Shown: one piece after another, positions 25,806-34,190 of the stretch
Position numbering within the stretch: the stretch's first letter is position 1
Layout of the letters: every line of letters starts with the position of its first letter
From: Cellulomonas carbonis
GTDB taxonomy: Bacteria > Actinomycetota > Actinomycetes > Actinomycetales > Cellulomonadaceae
Reading direction: 5' to 3'
DNA length: 64,000 bases
Assembly: GCF_014636275.1 (NCBI RefSeq)
Contig: NZ_BMEB01000001.1
Span: 1,097,160-1,161,159, forward strand
Program-made: the position numbers and the translations under genes
Notes under the pieces: generated by a model
The model's input: only the letters and a program-made list of their open reading frames with translations
Told to the model about the DNA's origin: nothing
Database searches by the model: none

Positions 25806-27476
25806 TCAGAGGGCGGCGAGCTCGCGCTGGAGGTCGTCGAGACCGAGCGAGCCGAGCGAGAGCGCGGCCGTGTGCCAGGCCCTCAGGTCGAACGGGCGGC
25901 CCTCGGCCTCGCAGCGCTCGCGGGCCGCAGCACGACCGGCGAGCCAGGCGCGCTCGCCGAGCTTGTAGCTGATCGCCTGCCCGGGCCAGCCGAGGTAGCG
26001 GACCACCTCGCTCGCGACGAACTCCGCCGGCGACCCGCTGCGCGCCGCGAGGAACTCGTGACCCAGCTCGGCGGTCCACCGCTCGCCCGGGTGGAACGGC
26101 TGCCCTCCGGGGATGGCCAGGCCCAGGTGCATGCCGATGTCGATCACGACGCGGACGGCCCGCATGCGCTGCGCGTCGAGGTAGCCCAGACGCGTCCCCG
26201 GGTCCGCCAGCCGACCGAGCTCGTCCATGAGGCGCTCCGCATACAGCGCCCAGCCCTCGGTCGTCGCCGAGACCGAGCCGACGCTCACCTGGAAGCGCGA
26301 GAGCTCGGCGGCTCGGTACGCCCACTGGCCCAGCTGGAGGTGGTGGCCCGGGACGCCTTCGTGGTACCAGGTGCTGATCAGGTCCCACGTCGGGAAGCGC
26401 GTCCGGCCGAGGGTCGGCAGCCAGGTCCGGCCGGGCCGTGCGAAGTCCAGCGACGGCCTCGTGTAGTACGGCGCGGCCGCCGCGCCCGGGGGCGCGATCA
26501 TCGCCTCGACCCGCCGGACCGGCGTCGCCACGTCGACGACCGTGCCGTCGAGGTCGTCGATGGTCCGGTCCATGAGGTCCTGCAGCCAGACCCGCACGTC
26601 CTCGACGCCCTCGATGGCGGGGCCGTTCTCGTCGAGGTACCGGAACGCGGCGGCCACCCCGCCACCGGGCAGGACCCGCTCCGCCTCGAGCGCCATCTCG
26701 TCCTCGATGCGCGCGAGCTCGCCCCACCCCCAGGCGTACGCCTCCTCCGGGTCGACGACCGCGCCGAGGCTCGAGCGCGCCGACAGCAGGTACCGGTCGC
26801 GCCCGACGCCGTCGGGGGTGCCCTCGACCGCGGGCAGGTACGTCCCCGCGAGCCATGCCCGCAGCTCGGCGATCCCTTCCGCCGCCGACGCCGCACCCCG
26901 GTCGAGGTCGACGCGCACGGCGTCCGGCCCCTGGGCCGCGAAGCCCGCGTGCCACCCGTCGCCCTCGAGCCACGCGTCGAGCTGGGCGACCACGGCCTGG
27001 GCCTGCCGGGCGGCGCTGACGTGCCCCGTGGCCAGGCCCGACTCGAGCGAGCGGCGGTACGAGAGCGCCGCCTCGGGCACGCGCGCGAGGCGCCGTGCGA
27101 CGACCGCCCAGTCGTCGTCGGACGCGGTCGGCATCATGAGGAAGATCGACTGGAGCACGTGGACCGGCGACCCGATCGGGCGCAGGGTCACGAGGTCCTC
27201 GCCGGCCTCGTGCAGCGCGAGCGCCGTACCGAGCCGCTCCCGAAGGAGGGCGGCGCAGCGCCGGTCGTCCTCGTCGGTGACGTCGGCGTCCTCGAGCTCG
27301 GCCAGGACGGCGCGCGCGGCGTCGGCCCGCGCGACCGCCGCGTCGGGCGACAGGTCCGGGAGGCGGTCGTCCCCGGGTCGGATCCCGAGGGCCGTGCCGA
27401 CCGAGGGGTCCAGGTCGGCGAGGGTGTCGACCCATCGGTCGGCGGTCTGACGGGCGGTCGGTCGGGTGGACTCCAT
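25806..27476 (-). CDS. DUF885 family putative metal-dependent hydrolase
   Basis: 556 aa from ATG 27476, 6 nt after a TAGCGT hexamer (27483-27488), so probably leaderless. The all-helical DUF885 fold carries YHEGVPGHHLQL (HExxPGHH, metal-binding) near residue 370 and TEGWALYAERLMDELG about 40 residues later, with the second Glu. These resemble gluzincin-type zinc sites. Function of the family in bacteria is not settled; some members act as peptidases. No signal peptide is seen, so it is cytoplasmic. A paralogue is encoded at 59160-60872. Confidence 0.88.
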   Translation of the reverse strand: MESTRPTARQTADRWVDTLADLDPSVGTALGIRPGDDRLPDLSPDAAVARADAARAVLAELEDADVTDEDDRRCAALLRERLGTALALHEAGEDLVTLRPIGSPVHVLQSIFLMMPTASDDDWAVVARRLARVPEAALSYRRSLESGLATGHVSAARQAQAVVAQLDAWLEGDGWHAGFAAQGPDAVRVDLDRGAASAAEGIAELRAWLAGTYLPAVEGTPDGVGRDRYLLSARSSLGAVVDPEEAYAWGWGELARIEDEMALEAERVLPGGGVAAAFRYLDENGPAIEGVEDVRVWLQDLMDRTIDDLDGTVVDVATPVRRVEAMIAPPGAAAAPYYTRPSLDFARPGRTWLPTLGRTRFPTWDLISTWYHEGVPGHHLQLGQWAYRAAELSRFQVSVGSVSATTEGWALYAERLMDELGRLADPGTRLGYLDAQRMRAVRVVIDIGMHLGLAIPGGQPFHPGERWTAELGHEFLAARSGSPAEFVASEVVRYLGWPGQAISYKLGERAWLAGRAAARERCEAEGRPFDLRAWHTAALSLGSLGLDDLQRELAAL

Positions 27477-27540
27477 GTCGCGACGCTAACCCGTGCCGGT
27501 GACACGCCGCGGACGGTCCGACGACGCACTCGGTCGGACC

Positions 27541-27652
27541 ACGCCGCGCACAACCGCACCCCGCAGGACCACGCCGCGCACACCCGCACCCCGCAGGGCC
27601 ACGCCGCGCATGCCCGCGCCGCCCGGCCCACGCCGCGCGTGCCCGCGCCGCC
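27541..27652. repeat. 30-bp tandem repeat, two near-identical and two degenerate copies
   Basis: Units beginning ACGCCGCGCA lie at 27541-27570 and 27571-27600 (one base different), followed by shorter degenerate copies to about 27652. They fill most of the 228-bp gap upstream of the leaderless DUF885 promoter. Confidence 0.9.
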
Positions 27653-27704
27653 CTGTCCCGCTCACCCCGCCGCGCCGCCGTCGCCCGTCCGTGCCCCGGT
27701 GTCG

Positions 27705-28193
27705 TCAGCGGTCGTCGTGCGACCCGGCGAGCGCCTGCACGAGCCGGTCGACGAGCTCGGCCTGCGCCGCGACGAGGAGCCGTCGGGCATCGGTGAGCGA
27801 GAGCCAGGCGTACCGGTCGACCTCCGGGACCTCGACGACCCGCCCGGAGCCGCGGGGCCACTCGAGCGGGAAGGTCCCGCTCACGGCGGACTGCGGGTCG
27901 AGCTCGGCCTCGACCGCCCACGCGGTCACGGTCTTGCCTGCGCGTTGGCGCACCGACCCGAGCGGGATGCGCGGCCCGGCCGGCACGGGGAGGCCGGTCT
28001 CCTCGACGAACTCGCGCTCTGCGGCGGCGAGCGGCGGCTCGTCGTCGCCGTGCTCCCCCTTGAGGACGGTCCAGGCACCGGCCTCACGCCCGCGCCAGAA
28101 GGGTCCGCCCATGTGCCCGACGAAGACCTCGACGCCGTCGGGCGTGCGCCGGAACGGGAGGAGTCCCGCGCTGCGCCCGCCCGACGGCGTCAT
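27705..28193 (-). CDS. NUDIX hydrolase (MutT-like, RNA/nucleotide type)
   Basis: 162 aa from ATG 28193, which lies 1 nt beyond the protease stop; CGAGGG upstream serves as ribosome site. The Nudix box is KGEHGDDEPPLAAAEREFVEETGL. The start SAGLLPFRRTPDGVEVFVGHMGGPFW matches the family that handles NTPs or dinucleoside polyphosphates. Probably cytoplasmic and the last gene of the protease-NUDIX transcription unit, which is an odd partner for a secreted enzyme and may just reflect gene packing. Confidence 0.88.
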   Translation of the reverse strand: MTPSGGRSAGLLPFRRTPDGVEVFVGHMGGPFWRGREAGAWTVLKGEHGDDEPPLAAAEREFVEETGLPVPAGPRIPLGSVRQRAGKTVTAWAVEAELDPQSAVSGTFPLEWPRGSGRVVEVPEVDRYAWLSLTDARRLLVAAQAELVDRLVQALAGSHDDR

Positions 28194-28194
28194 G

Positions 28195-30663
28195 TCAGCC
28201 CTCGGGCCGGTAGTAGCCGCGCACGTCGAGGATGATCGGCGTGGTGCCCCGGTTGTTGTAGAGCAGCACGTCGCGCCCGCCCGCTCCGCCGAGCGAGACG
28301 ATCGCCGCGTTGGACGTGTCGACGCCGGGCCGCGGGTTGAACGCCGACGACGTGCGGCACACCGACACGCTGACGCCGCCCGCGCAGGCCGAGACGTAGC
28401 TGACGGCGGTCGACGAGGCCGGTGCCGTCAGCGTCGCGGCGATCGCGGTGGCCGACGACGGCACGACGCCCACCGTCGTGGTGAGCGACCGCTCGGAGCC
28501 GATGGGCACCCGGTTGAGCACGCGCCGGGGCGTGATCGGGTGGTACCGACCCGCCGTCGACGGCGCGACCGCGCTGTCGACGAACCAGCCCGTGACGTCG
28601 ACGTTCACGACGCCGGTGCCCCGGTTGTTGTACACGGTGACCTGGTTCTTCTCCGTGCCCCCGAGCCGCACGACGGCGGCGTTGGCGATGTCGCGTCCGG
28701 GCGTCGGGTTGAGCACCGACGTGGAACGGCACTCCGTCGCCGACTGACCGTTCGGGCACACCGAGACGAAGCTGACCGCCGACGACCGCGTGGACGTCAC
28801 GTTGAGGGCGACCGCCGTCGCGCCCTGGGGGACGTCGGGCAGCGTGAGCGTGACCTTCTCCCCCGGCGCGAAGGTCCGCTGCAGGGCACGCGACGGCGTG
28901 CGCGCGACCAGCTCCCCGCCGACGCCGGCCGGGTCGGGGACGTAGAAGCCCTGCAGGTCGGCGATGAGGCGCAGGGTGCCCGCGTTGTTGTAGAGCACGA
29001 CCTCGTCGCCGGCCGCGCCGCCCAGGGCGACGACGGTGTGCGCCGCGGTGTCGACGCCCGCGCTCGGGTTCAGCGCCGACGTCGTGCTGCACGCCGAGAC
29101 GCTCGTGCCGCCCGCGCACGTCGAGACGTACGACGTCTGGCGCACCGACGTCGCGGTGACGTTGAGCGCGACCGCGGTCGCGCCGGCCGGCACGCCGGGG
29201 ATGCGCACCTTGACCGTCCCCTTCGGACCCACCTGGGTCGCGGGCAGCACGCGCGACGGCGAGACGGGCCGGTACACCGCGCCCACGGCCGTCGGCTCCT
29301 CGGTCGCGGCGCTCGTGAGGCTCACCGTCGCCTGCTGCGTCGACAGCGCGTCGACCGTGACGGTCCACACGCCGTCGGCGGTCGTGAAGCGGTCCCCGAC
29401 CTCCATCGCGGAGCCGCCGCCCGGGTCCGCACGGAGCAGGTACGAGTCGCGGGCCGGCTCCTGCGTGTCGACCCGGTGGACGACGACGCCCGGTTCGACG
29501 ACCGACCCCGCCGTGCACGACCGGACGCCGTTGGGGCAGCCGAGCCGTGAGCCGAGGTCGCTGTCCCGCCCGACCTTCGACCGCAGCTCCACGTAGTACG
29601 CCGCGGTGCCGGACGTGAACTTCAGCGAGCGGGTCCCCGTGCGACCGCCGACGGGCAGCAGCGTGACCCTGGTCGACGACGTCGCGGTCCGGATCGAGCC
29701 GGTCAGACCCATCCCGTCGAGGTGCGCGGCACCGACGAGACCGGCCTGGCCGAGCTGGAGGCCCATGACGTCGTACGCGTCGCCGTAGTCGCCCTTCTGG
29801 CAGCCGGTCGAGCCGTCCGCGCCCGTCGGGCACGCGAAGCGCGACTGCGAGTGGCCGAGGTTGAGCGTGTGGCCGAGCTCGTGCGCGAAGACCTGCCAGC
29901 GCGGCGTCGAGCCCGACGGCCCGTTGATCCAGCCGATGCCGCCGTCGGCGACGTGCGCGACCCCGGCGAACCCGCACGCCGCGAGGTGCGGCGTGTAGAG
30001 CATCGCGTGCGCGCCGTTGCCCGGGGTGACGCCGACCTGACCCCCGGCCCAGCGCAGCACGGCGAGGATCTGCTCACCCGTGCAGCCCGTGGTCGCGTTC
30101 CACGCGTAGGTGCCGAACGTCCGCTGCGTGCCGAGACCGAGCAGGACGGCACCGTCGGTCGACTCGGACCAGTACCCGGCGACCTGGCTCGTCACGTCTC
30201 CGGCGAGCGCGGCCGGCGTGACACCGTCGGCCGACTGGCCCGGGAACGTGCCCGTGCCGACGTGCACGGTGCGGGTCGTGGCCGCCCCGGCGACGGCACC
30301 CTCGGCGATCGCGGCGGGAGCCTCAGGCTCCTCGACGACGGCGACCTCGAGCGCCTCGACACCGCCGTCGGGGTCGGTGACCGCGTCCTCGACGCCCGTG
30401 TCGACGAACGTCACCTCGGCGACGGCACCCGCCGGCACGTCGTGCAGCTCGGCGCCGCCCACGCGGACCACCTCGTCGCCGGCGACGACGAGGTCGAGCT
30501 CGACGTCCGAGCCGTCGAAGGTGTCCACGACGAGGCGCTGGACCTCGCCGGTGACGGTGCGCACGACACCGTCCGGCTCGGTGCCGACGGCCGTCGCCGC
30601 GGTCAGGGTCGTCGCGAGGAGGGAGAGGGCCGCCGCGAGCGCGGCGCGTCGGTCGGTACGCAC
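28195..30663 (-). CDS. Secreted metzincin metalloprotease with three C-terminal repeats
   Basis: 822 aa from GTG 30663. A signal peptide (RRAALAAALSLLATTLTAATAVG) is followed by a pro-region and a catalytic domain with HELGHTLNLGHS (HExxHxxGxxH) near residue 260 and the Met-turn DVMG; GDYGDAYDVMG resembles gametolysin-like M11 enzymes. Residues about 460-822 are three copies of a 120-residue beta-rich module, each with GATAVALNVT or a variant, two Cys about 8-11 residues apart, a short NP.PG.D stretch and VxLYNNxGT followed by DLQGFY or a variant. This module is common in secreted actinobacterial enzymes and probably binds the wall or a polymer; that role is inferred. Three Cys pairs suggest disulfides. 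Confidence 0.88.
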   Translation of the reverse strand: MRTDRRAALAAALSLLATTLTAATAVGTEPDGVVRTVTGEVQRLVVDTFDGSDVELDLVVAGDEVVRVGGAELHDVPAGAVAEVTFVDTGVEDAVTDPDGGVEALEVAVVEEPEAPAAIAEGAVAGAATTRTVHVGTGTFPGQSADGVTPAALAGDVTSQVAGYWSESTDGAVLLGLGTQRTFGTYAWNATTGCTGEQILAVLRWAGGQVGVTPGNGAHAMLYTPHLAACGFAGVAHVADGGIGWINGPSGSTPRWQVFAHELGHTLNLGHSQSRFACPTGADGSTGCQKGDYGDAYDVMGLQLGQAGLVGAAHLDGMGLTGSIRTATSSTRVTLLPVGGRTGTRSLKFTSGTAAYYVELRSKVGRDSDLGSRLGCPNGVRSCTAGSVVEPGVVVHRVDTQEPARDSYLLRADPGGGSAMEVGDRFTTADGVWTVTVDALSTQQATVSLTSAATEEPTAVGAVYRPVSPSRVLPATQVGPKGTVKVRIPGVPAGATAVALNVTATSVRQTSYVSTCAGGTSVSACSTTSALNPSAGVDTAAHTVVALGGAAGDEVVLYNNAGTLRLIADLQGFYVPDPAGVGGELVARTPSRALQRTFAPGEKVTLTLPDVPQGATAVALNVTSTRSSAVSFVSVCPNGQSATECRSTSVLNPTPGRDIANAAVVRLGGTEKNQVTVYNNRGTGVVNVDVTGWFVDSAVAPSTAGRYHPITPRRVLNRVPIGSERSLTTTVGVVPSSATAIAATLTAPASSTAVSYVSACAGGVSVSVCRTSSAFNPRPGVDTSNAAIVSLGGAGGRDVLLYNNRGTTPIILDVRGYYRPEG

Positions 30664-30727
30664 GGGGTCCGATCGGTCGGGGACCGGAGGTCCTGAGTGG
30701 TCTCGGGCGGTCGGTCCTGGGTGGTCC

Positions 30728-31408
30728 TCAGCGCGCGAGCATCGCGAGCACGACGGCGGCCGAGCGCTCGGCCGCGTCGTCGACGTGGGTGAGGAAGTCC
30801 TCGCCCGCGACGGGCCCGCACAGGTCGGAGACGCCCCGCACCGACACGAACGGCACCTCGTGGGCGAAGCACGTGTGGGCGAGCGCTGTCGACTCCATGT
30901 CGGTCGAGAGCGCGTCCGGGAACGTGCCGCGCACCTCGTCGACCAGACCCGCGTGGATGAACGAGTCACCCGAGAGCATGGTCCCCGTCCGCACGACGTG
31001 CCCCGCGTCGGCGCCGAGCGCGTGCTCGACGAGCCGCGCGTCGCCGTCGTAGGCGGCAGGCATGCCGGGCACCTGCCCCAGCTCGTAGCCGAACGCTCGC
31101 GCGTCCGCGCCCCAGTAGCGGTAGCGCACGCCGACGACGACGTCACCGACGCGGACCTCGGCGGCGAGACCACCCGCGGTGCCCGCGCTCACGACCGCCT
31201 CCGGACGCTCGCCGAGCAGGGCCCCGGTCAGCGCGCCCGCGGCGTTGACGAGCCCGATGCCCGTCTCGACGAGCCGGACCGGCCGCCCGCCGAGGACGAG
31301 GTCGCGGTGCAGTGCCCGCCCGACGCGCACCGGGGCGCCCACGCGGTCGGCACGGTCGACGAACGGCGCCGCCTCGTCCGCCATCGCGACCAGGACGACG
31401 ACGGTCAC
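30728..31408 (-). CDS. pfs: 5'-methylthioadenosine/S-adenosylhomocysteine nucleosidase
   Basis: 226 aa from GTG 31408, overlapping the luxS stop by GTGA. The nucleosidase fold is shown by [27 protein letters not shown], the catalytic [11 protein letters not shown] (STDMES, purine and ribose binding) and VRGVSDLCG with the catalytic Asp. It hydrolyses SAH to adenine and S-ribosylhomocysteine, the substrate of LuxS. Translation coupling with luxS makes the two-step pathway one unit. Confidence 0.92.
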   Translation of the reverse strand: MTVVVLVAMADEAAPFVDRADRVGAPVRVGRALHRDLVLGGRPVRLVETGIGLVNAAGALTGALLGERPEAVVSAGTAGGLAAEVRVGDVVVGVRYRYWGADARAFGYELGQVPGMPAAYDGDARLVEHALGADAGHVVRTGTMLSGDSFIHAGLVDEVRGTFPDALSTDMESTALAHTCFAHEVPFVSVRGVSDLCGPVAGEDFLTHVDDAAERSAAVVLAMLAR

Positions 31409-31884
31409 GGGGCCGCCGGAGCCGTGACGGTGCTCCACTCGTCGCGTGCGGCGAGGAACGCGCGCGCCGCGGCCTGCGCGTCCGCGAGGCTGTGGTTCGC
31501 ACCCCACCCGCACTGGGTCTCGTTCGCGGCGGGGACCTCGCCGGCGGCGGCGACGTCCTCGAGCGTCGCACGGACGAGGTCCAGCACGTCGCCGTACTCC
31601 CAGTCGCCCTCGAGGATGAGGTAGAAGCCGGTCTGGCAGCCCATGGGCGAGAAGTCGATGACGCGGTCGGTGTGGTTCCGCGAGTGCTCGGCCACCATGT
31701 GCTCGAGCGAGTGGACCGCGGGCATCTCGAGGTGCGCGGTGTTGGGCTGCGTGAAGCGCACGTCGTACTTGCTGATGACGTCACCGGCCGGCAGCACCTT
31801 GCGGTCGGCGAGGCGCACGTACGGCGCGACGACTGTCCGGTGGTCGAGGTTGAACGACTCGACGTTCATGCGCGGCTGGTTCAC
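31405..31884 (-). CDS. luxS: S-ribosylhomocysteine lyase LuxS (AI-2 synthesis)
   Basis: 159 aa from GTG 31884, supported by AGGAG 7 nt upstream; an internal ATG five codons on is less likely. The metal site is H58 and H62 in HSLEH plus C125 in ETQCGWG; E61 and C83 (in PMGCQTGFY) are the catalytic base and acid. All key LuxS residues are present and length matches the family. It splits S-ribosylhomocysteine to homocysteine and DPD, the AI-2 precursor. It is the first gene of luxS-pfs. A hairpin and a 25-codon ORF lie 154-277 nt upstream on the same strand and might be a leader. Confidence 0.95.
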   Translation of the reverse strand: MNQPRMNVESFNLDHRTVVAPYVRLADRKVLPAGDVISKYDVRFTQPNTAHLEMPAVHSLEHMVAEHSRNHTDRVIDFSPMGCQTGFYLILEGDWEYGDVLDLVRATLEDVAAAGEVPAANETQCGWGANHSLADAQAAARAFLAARDEWSTVTAPAAP

Positions 31885-32037
31885 GGTCGGGCTCCTGGGT
31901 CGGCGGTCGCGCACCGACGCGGCGTCCGCACGAGGTGCGTCGTCGTCGGCACGGCAGCGGGCACGTCCCAGTGTCGCCCATCCCGGGCGGGTGAGCGGAC
32001 GGGGCCGCAGGGCGCGCGACGACGGCGGACAGCGACA

Positions 32038-32060
32038 GGGCCGACCCGTCGGGTCGGCCC
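32038..32060. terminator. Hairpin downstream of the small ORF and upstream of luxS
   Basis: Perfect 10-bp stem (GGGCCGACCC / GGGTCGGCCC) with a 3-nt loop. It lies 23 nt after the stop of the 25-codon ORF and 154 nt before the luxS start, all on the minus strand. It may be a terminator for the small gene or an attenuator for luxS. No T-run follows. Confidence 0.7.
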
Positions 32061-32083
32061 TGGTGCCGCGGCGTGCGTCGGCG

Positions 32084-32161
32084 TCAGTCCCAGAAGGGGT
32101 GGAGGAGGTCGTCCTCGTCGTCGGCGGGAAGGGGGGCGGGGCAGGGGGTCACCGTGCTCAT
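32084..32161 (-). CDS. Small ORF of 25 codons upstream of luxS
   Basis: ATG at 32161 runs to TGA at 32084, encoding a Pro-rich N-terminal half and an acidic C-terminal half that ends DDLLHPFWD. The ribosome site is weak (GGTAGTGGC). The codon positions are GC3-rich and a perfect hairpin follows, which supports transcription. I do not recognise the peptide. It could be a leader or a small protein; a chance ORF is also possible at this length. Confidence 0.4.
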   Translation of the reverse strand: MSTVTPCPAPLPADDEDDLLHPFWD

Positions 32162-32287
32162 GCCACTACCATCGGCCGCCCGCGCGGCCCGTCGAGAGGA
32201 CCTTCGTCACACCTGACGGCAAAGATCCGGCCAGCCCTCGGCCGGTGTCAAAGCGCAGGTCAAGGGCCGGTCAGGAGGACGTCCAGA

Positions 32288-32806
32288 TCAGGCCGGCGGG
32301 CGCTCCGATCGGTGCGCGGCGCGCCCGTCGGGCACGTCTCCGGCGACCGGATGCCCGTCGTCCACGACGGTCCGGCGACCGTCCTGGCGGTCACCCGCGT
32401 CGTCGGCCGCGGCACGAGGCGCGTGCCGGTCGGTGCGCCCGTCGTCGGCGACGTCGGGGTCGATCCGGTCGGCATGGCGCAGCCGCTCCTCGACGTCGGC
32501 GCGCGGCCCGCTCAGCTCGTCGGCGCGCTGCCGGGCCTCGGCCTGGAGCCGCGCCGCCTCGGCCGCACGGGCGTCGGCGTCGGCCTGGGCCATGCGGGCC
32601 TCGGCGTCGATGCGAGCCGCCTCGGCCTCGCGCTGCTGGACCTCGATGCGGTCGGCCTCGGCCTTGCGCCGCAGCTCCTCCGCCTCGTGCCTGCGCCGCT
32701 CGTCGGCCGCGCCCGACCGACGACGTGCGAACCACAGGGCGAGCCCCACGAGGAGCGCCACGACGACCACGGCGACGACGACCCACACGACCTGTTCGGT
32801 GTCCAT
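32288..32806 (-). CDS. Membrane-anchored coiled-coil protein, function unknown
   Basis: 172 aa from ATG 32806 with GAGGAG upstream. One N-terminal membrane helix (VVWVVVAVVVVALLVGLALWF, 6-26) with a short outer N-terminus is followed by a Arg/Lys block, then a long amphipathic helix rich in Ala, Glu and Arg (about 35-110; EAEELRRKAEADRIEVQQREAEA) that should form a coiled coil. The last 60 residues are charged and disordered. The layout resembles small Actinobacteria-specific membrane coiled-coil proteins with scaffolding roles; no family is recognised. Confidence 0.75.
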   Translation of the reverse strand: MDTEQVVWVVVAVVVVALLVGLALWFARRRSGAADERRRHEAEELRRKAEADRIEVQQREAEAARIDAEARMAQADADARAAEAARLQAEARQRADELSGPRADVEERLRHADRIDPDVADDGRTDRHAPRAAADDAGDRQDGRRTVVDDGHPVAGDVPDGRAAHRSERPPA

Positions 32807-32979
32807 CACGAGCTCCTCACGTCCGGGGGGGTGCGAACGCCTCGATTGGACGTCCGCGCCGCTCCCTCCGCAACCGGAGAAGATCGACACGGCGCGCGGC
32901 GACGCGGGTGGGAGGCGCGGGGACGTCGACCGCGACGGGTCACAGCGACGCGCCCCGGGACGCGCCGGCAGCGGGTACG

Positions 32980-33996
32980 TCAGCCCCGGCGGTCCACGAC
33001 GCGCCGCAGCACGACAGCGGCGGCCCCGGCGACCGCACCGCCGACGACCGCGAGCCCGGCCCCGACACGCGCCGCGTCGCGCGACCGCCAACCGTCCCGG
33101 ACCGCGTTCGAGCCCGGGTCGGGACGCTCGACGGTCCCCGTCGTGGGGGCCACCGGCTCGTCGAGCAGCGTCAGCCGGTCGACGAGCGGGCCCGCGACGC
33201 GCTCGTAGAGCCCAGGCGTCAGCGCGTGCACCCAGACGGCGACGTGCTGGGCGCGCCCCACCACGGTCCGCGCGCGTGGCCGTCCGGCGACACGGACGAC
33301 GGCGGCCGCGACGCGCTCGGGCGCGACGACCGGCGGCAGTGGCCGGATCCGCCGACCGACCACGTTCGCGGCGTGGCGGTAGATGGGTGTGTCGACCGTC
33401 CCGGGCAGGACGGCGCACACGTGGACGTCCGGGAGGTCACGGAGCTCGTGCCGCAGGACCTCCGTGAAGCCGACGAGCCCCCACTTCGCGGCGACGTAGG
33501 CGCTCACGTAGGGGGCCGACACCAGCCCGTAGACCGACGCGACGTTCACGATCACGCCGCGGCCCTGCGCGCGCAGGACCGGCAGGACGGCGCGCGCGGC
33601 GTGCACCTGGCCGAGCAGCGTCGTGTCCAGCACCCGGCGGAACACCTCGTCCGGGGTGTCCTCGAACCGTCCGTAGCTCCACACCGCCGCGGCGTTGACC
33701 CAGACGTCCACACGCCCGTGGTCGGCGACGGCCCTGCGGACCAGCGCCGTGACCGCCCCGGCGTCCGTGACGTCGGTCGGCACGACGGTCACCCGACCGC
33801 CGCGCTCGACGCACTCGCGCGCGACGTCCTCGAGCGTGCCCGCGCTGCGCGCCGCCAGGACGACCGTGTCGCCGCGCTCGGCGAACGCGTGCGCGGTCGC
33901 CCGGCCGATCCCGCTCGACGCCCCCGTCACGACGACGACGCGCGGGGCGTGGTCCCGGCCGGCTCGCTGGTCGTGGTGGTCGTGGTGGTCGTGCAT
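32980..33996 (-). CDS. Short-chain dehydrogenase with C-terminal membrane helix
   Basis: 338 aa from ATG 33996 with GGGGGAGGTGCC upstream. A His/Asp-rich N-terminus (HDHHDHHDQ) may bind metal or be incidental. The Rossmann fold shows TGASSGIG and VNAAAVWS, and the active site YVAAK with Ser in NVASVYG. After the SDR domain, about 60 residues carry a charged segment and a final helix (VGAGLAVVGGAVAGAAAVVL) that could anchor it to the membrane. This layout is typical of the DltE-like / SDR family 7 members of unknown substrate. Confidence 0.88.
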   Translation of the reverse strand: MHDHHDHHDQRAGRDHAPRVVVVTGASSGIGRATAHAFAERGDTVVLAARSAGTLEDVARECVERGGRVTVVPTDVTDAGAVTALVRRAVADHGRVDVWVNAAAVWSYGRFEDTPDEVFRRVLDTTLLGQVHAARAVLPVLRAQGRGVIVNVASVYGLVSAPYVSAYVAAKWGLVGFTEVLRHELRDLPDVHVCAVLPGTVDTPIYRHAANVVGRRIRPLPPVVAPERVAAAVVRVAGRPRARTVVGRAQHVAVWVHALTPGLYERVAGPLVDRLTLLDEPVAPTTGTVERPDPGSNAVRDGWRSRDAARVGAGLAVVGGAVAGAAAVVLRRVVDRRG

Positions 33997-34133
33997 GGCA
34001 CCTCCCCCGTCCGACGACCGACGCTAACCGCGCGCGGCCGCGCCCGCCCGCCCGTCGGCCGCGCGCCCGCCACCCGGCCGACGGCTGCGGACCGCCGTCA
34101 GACGCCACCGGCCGACGACCGACGGCACACGAC

Positions 34134-34174
34134 GACGCCCCGGTCACCTGCGTGGCGCAGGTGACCGGGGCGTC
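34134..34174 (-). terminator. malQ terminator hairpin
   Basis: A perfect 19-bp stem (GACGCCCCGGTCACCTGCG with its complement at 34156-34174) and a 3-nt loop lies 16 nt beyond the malQ stop at 34191. It is the longest hairpin in the window. Confidence 0.88.
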
Positions 34175-34190
34175 GGCCGGAGAAGGGGAC

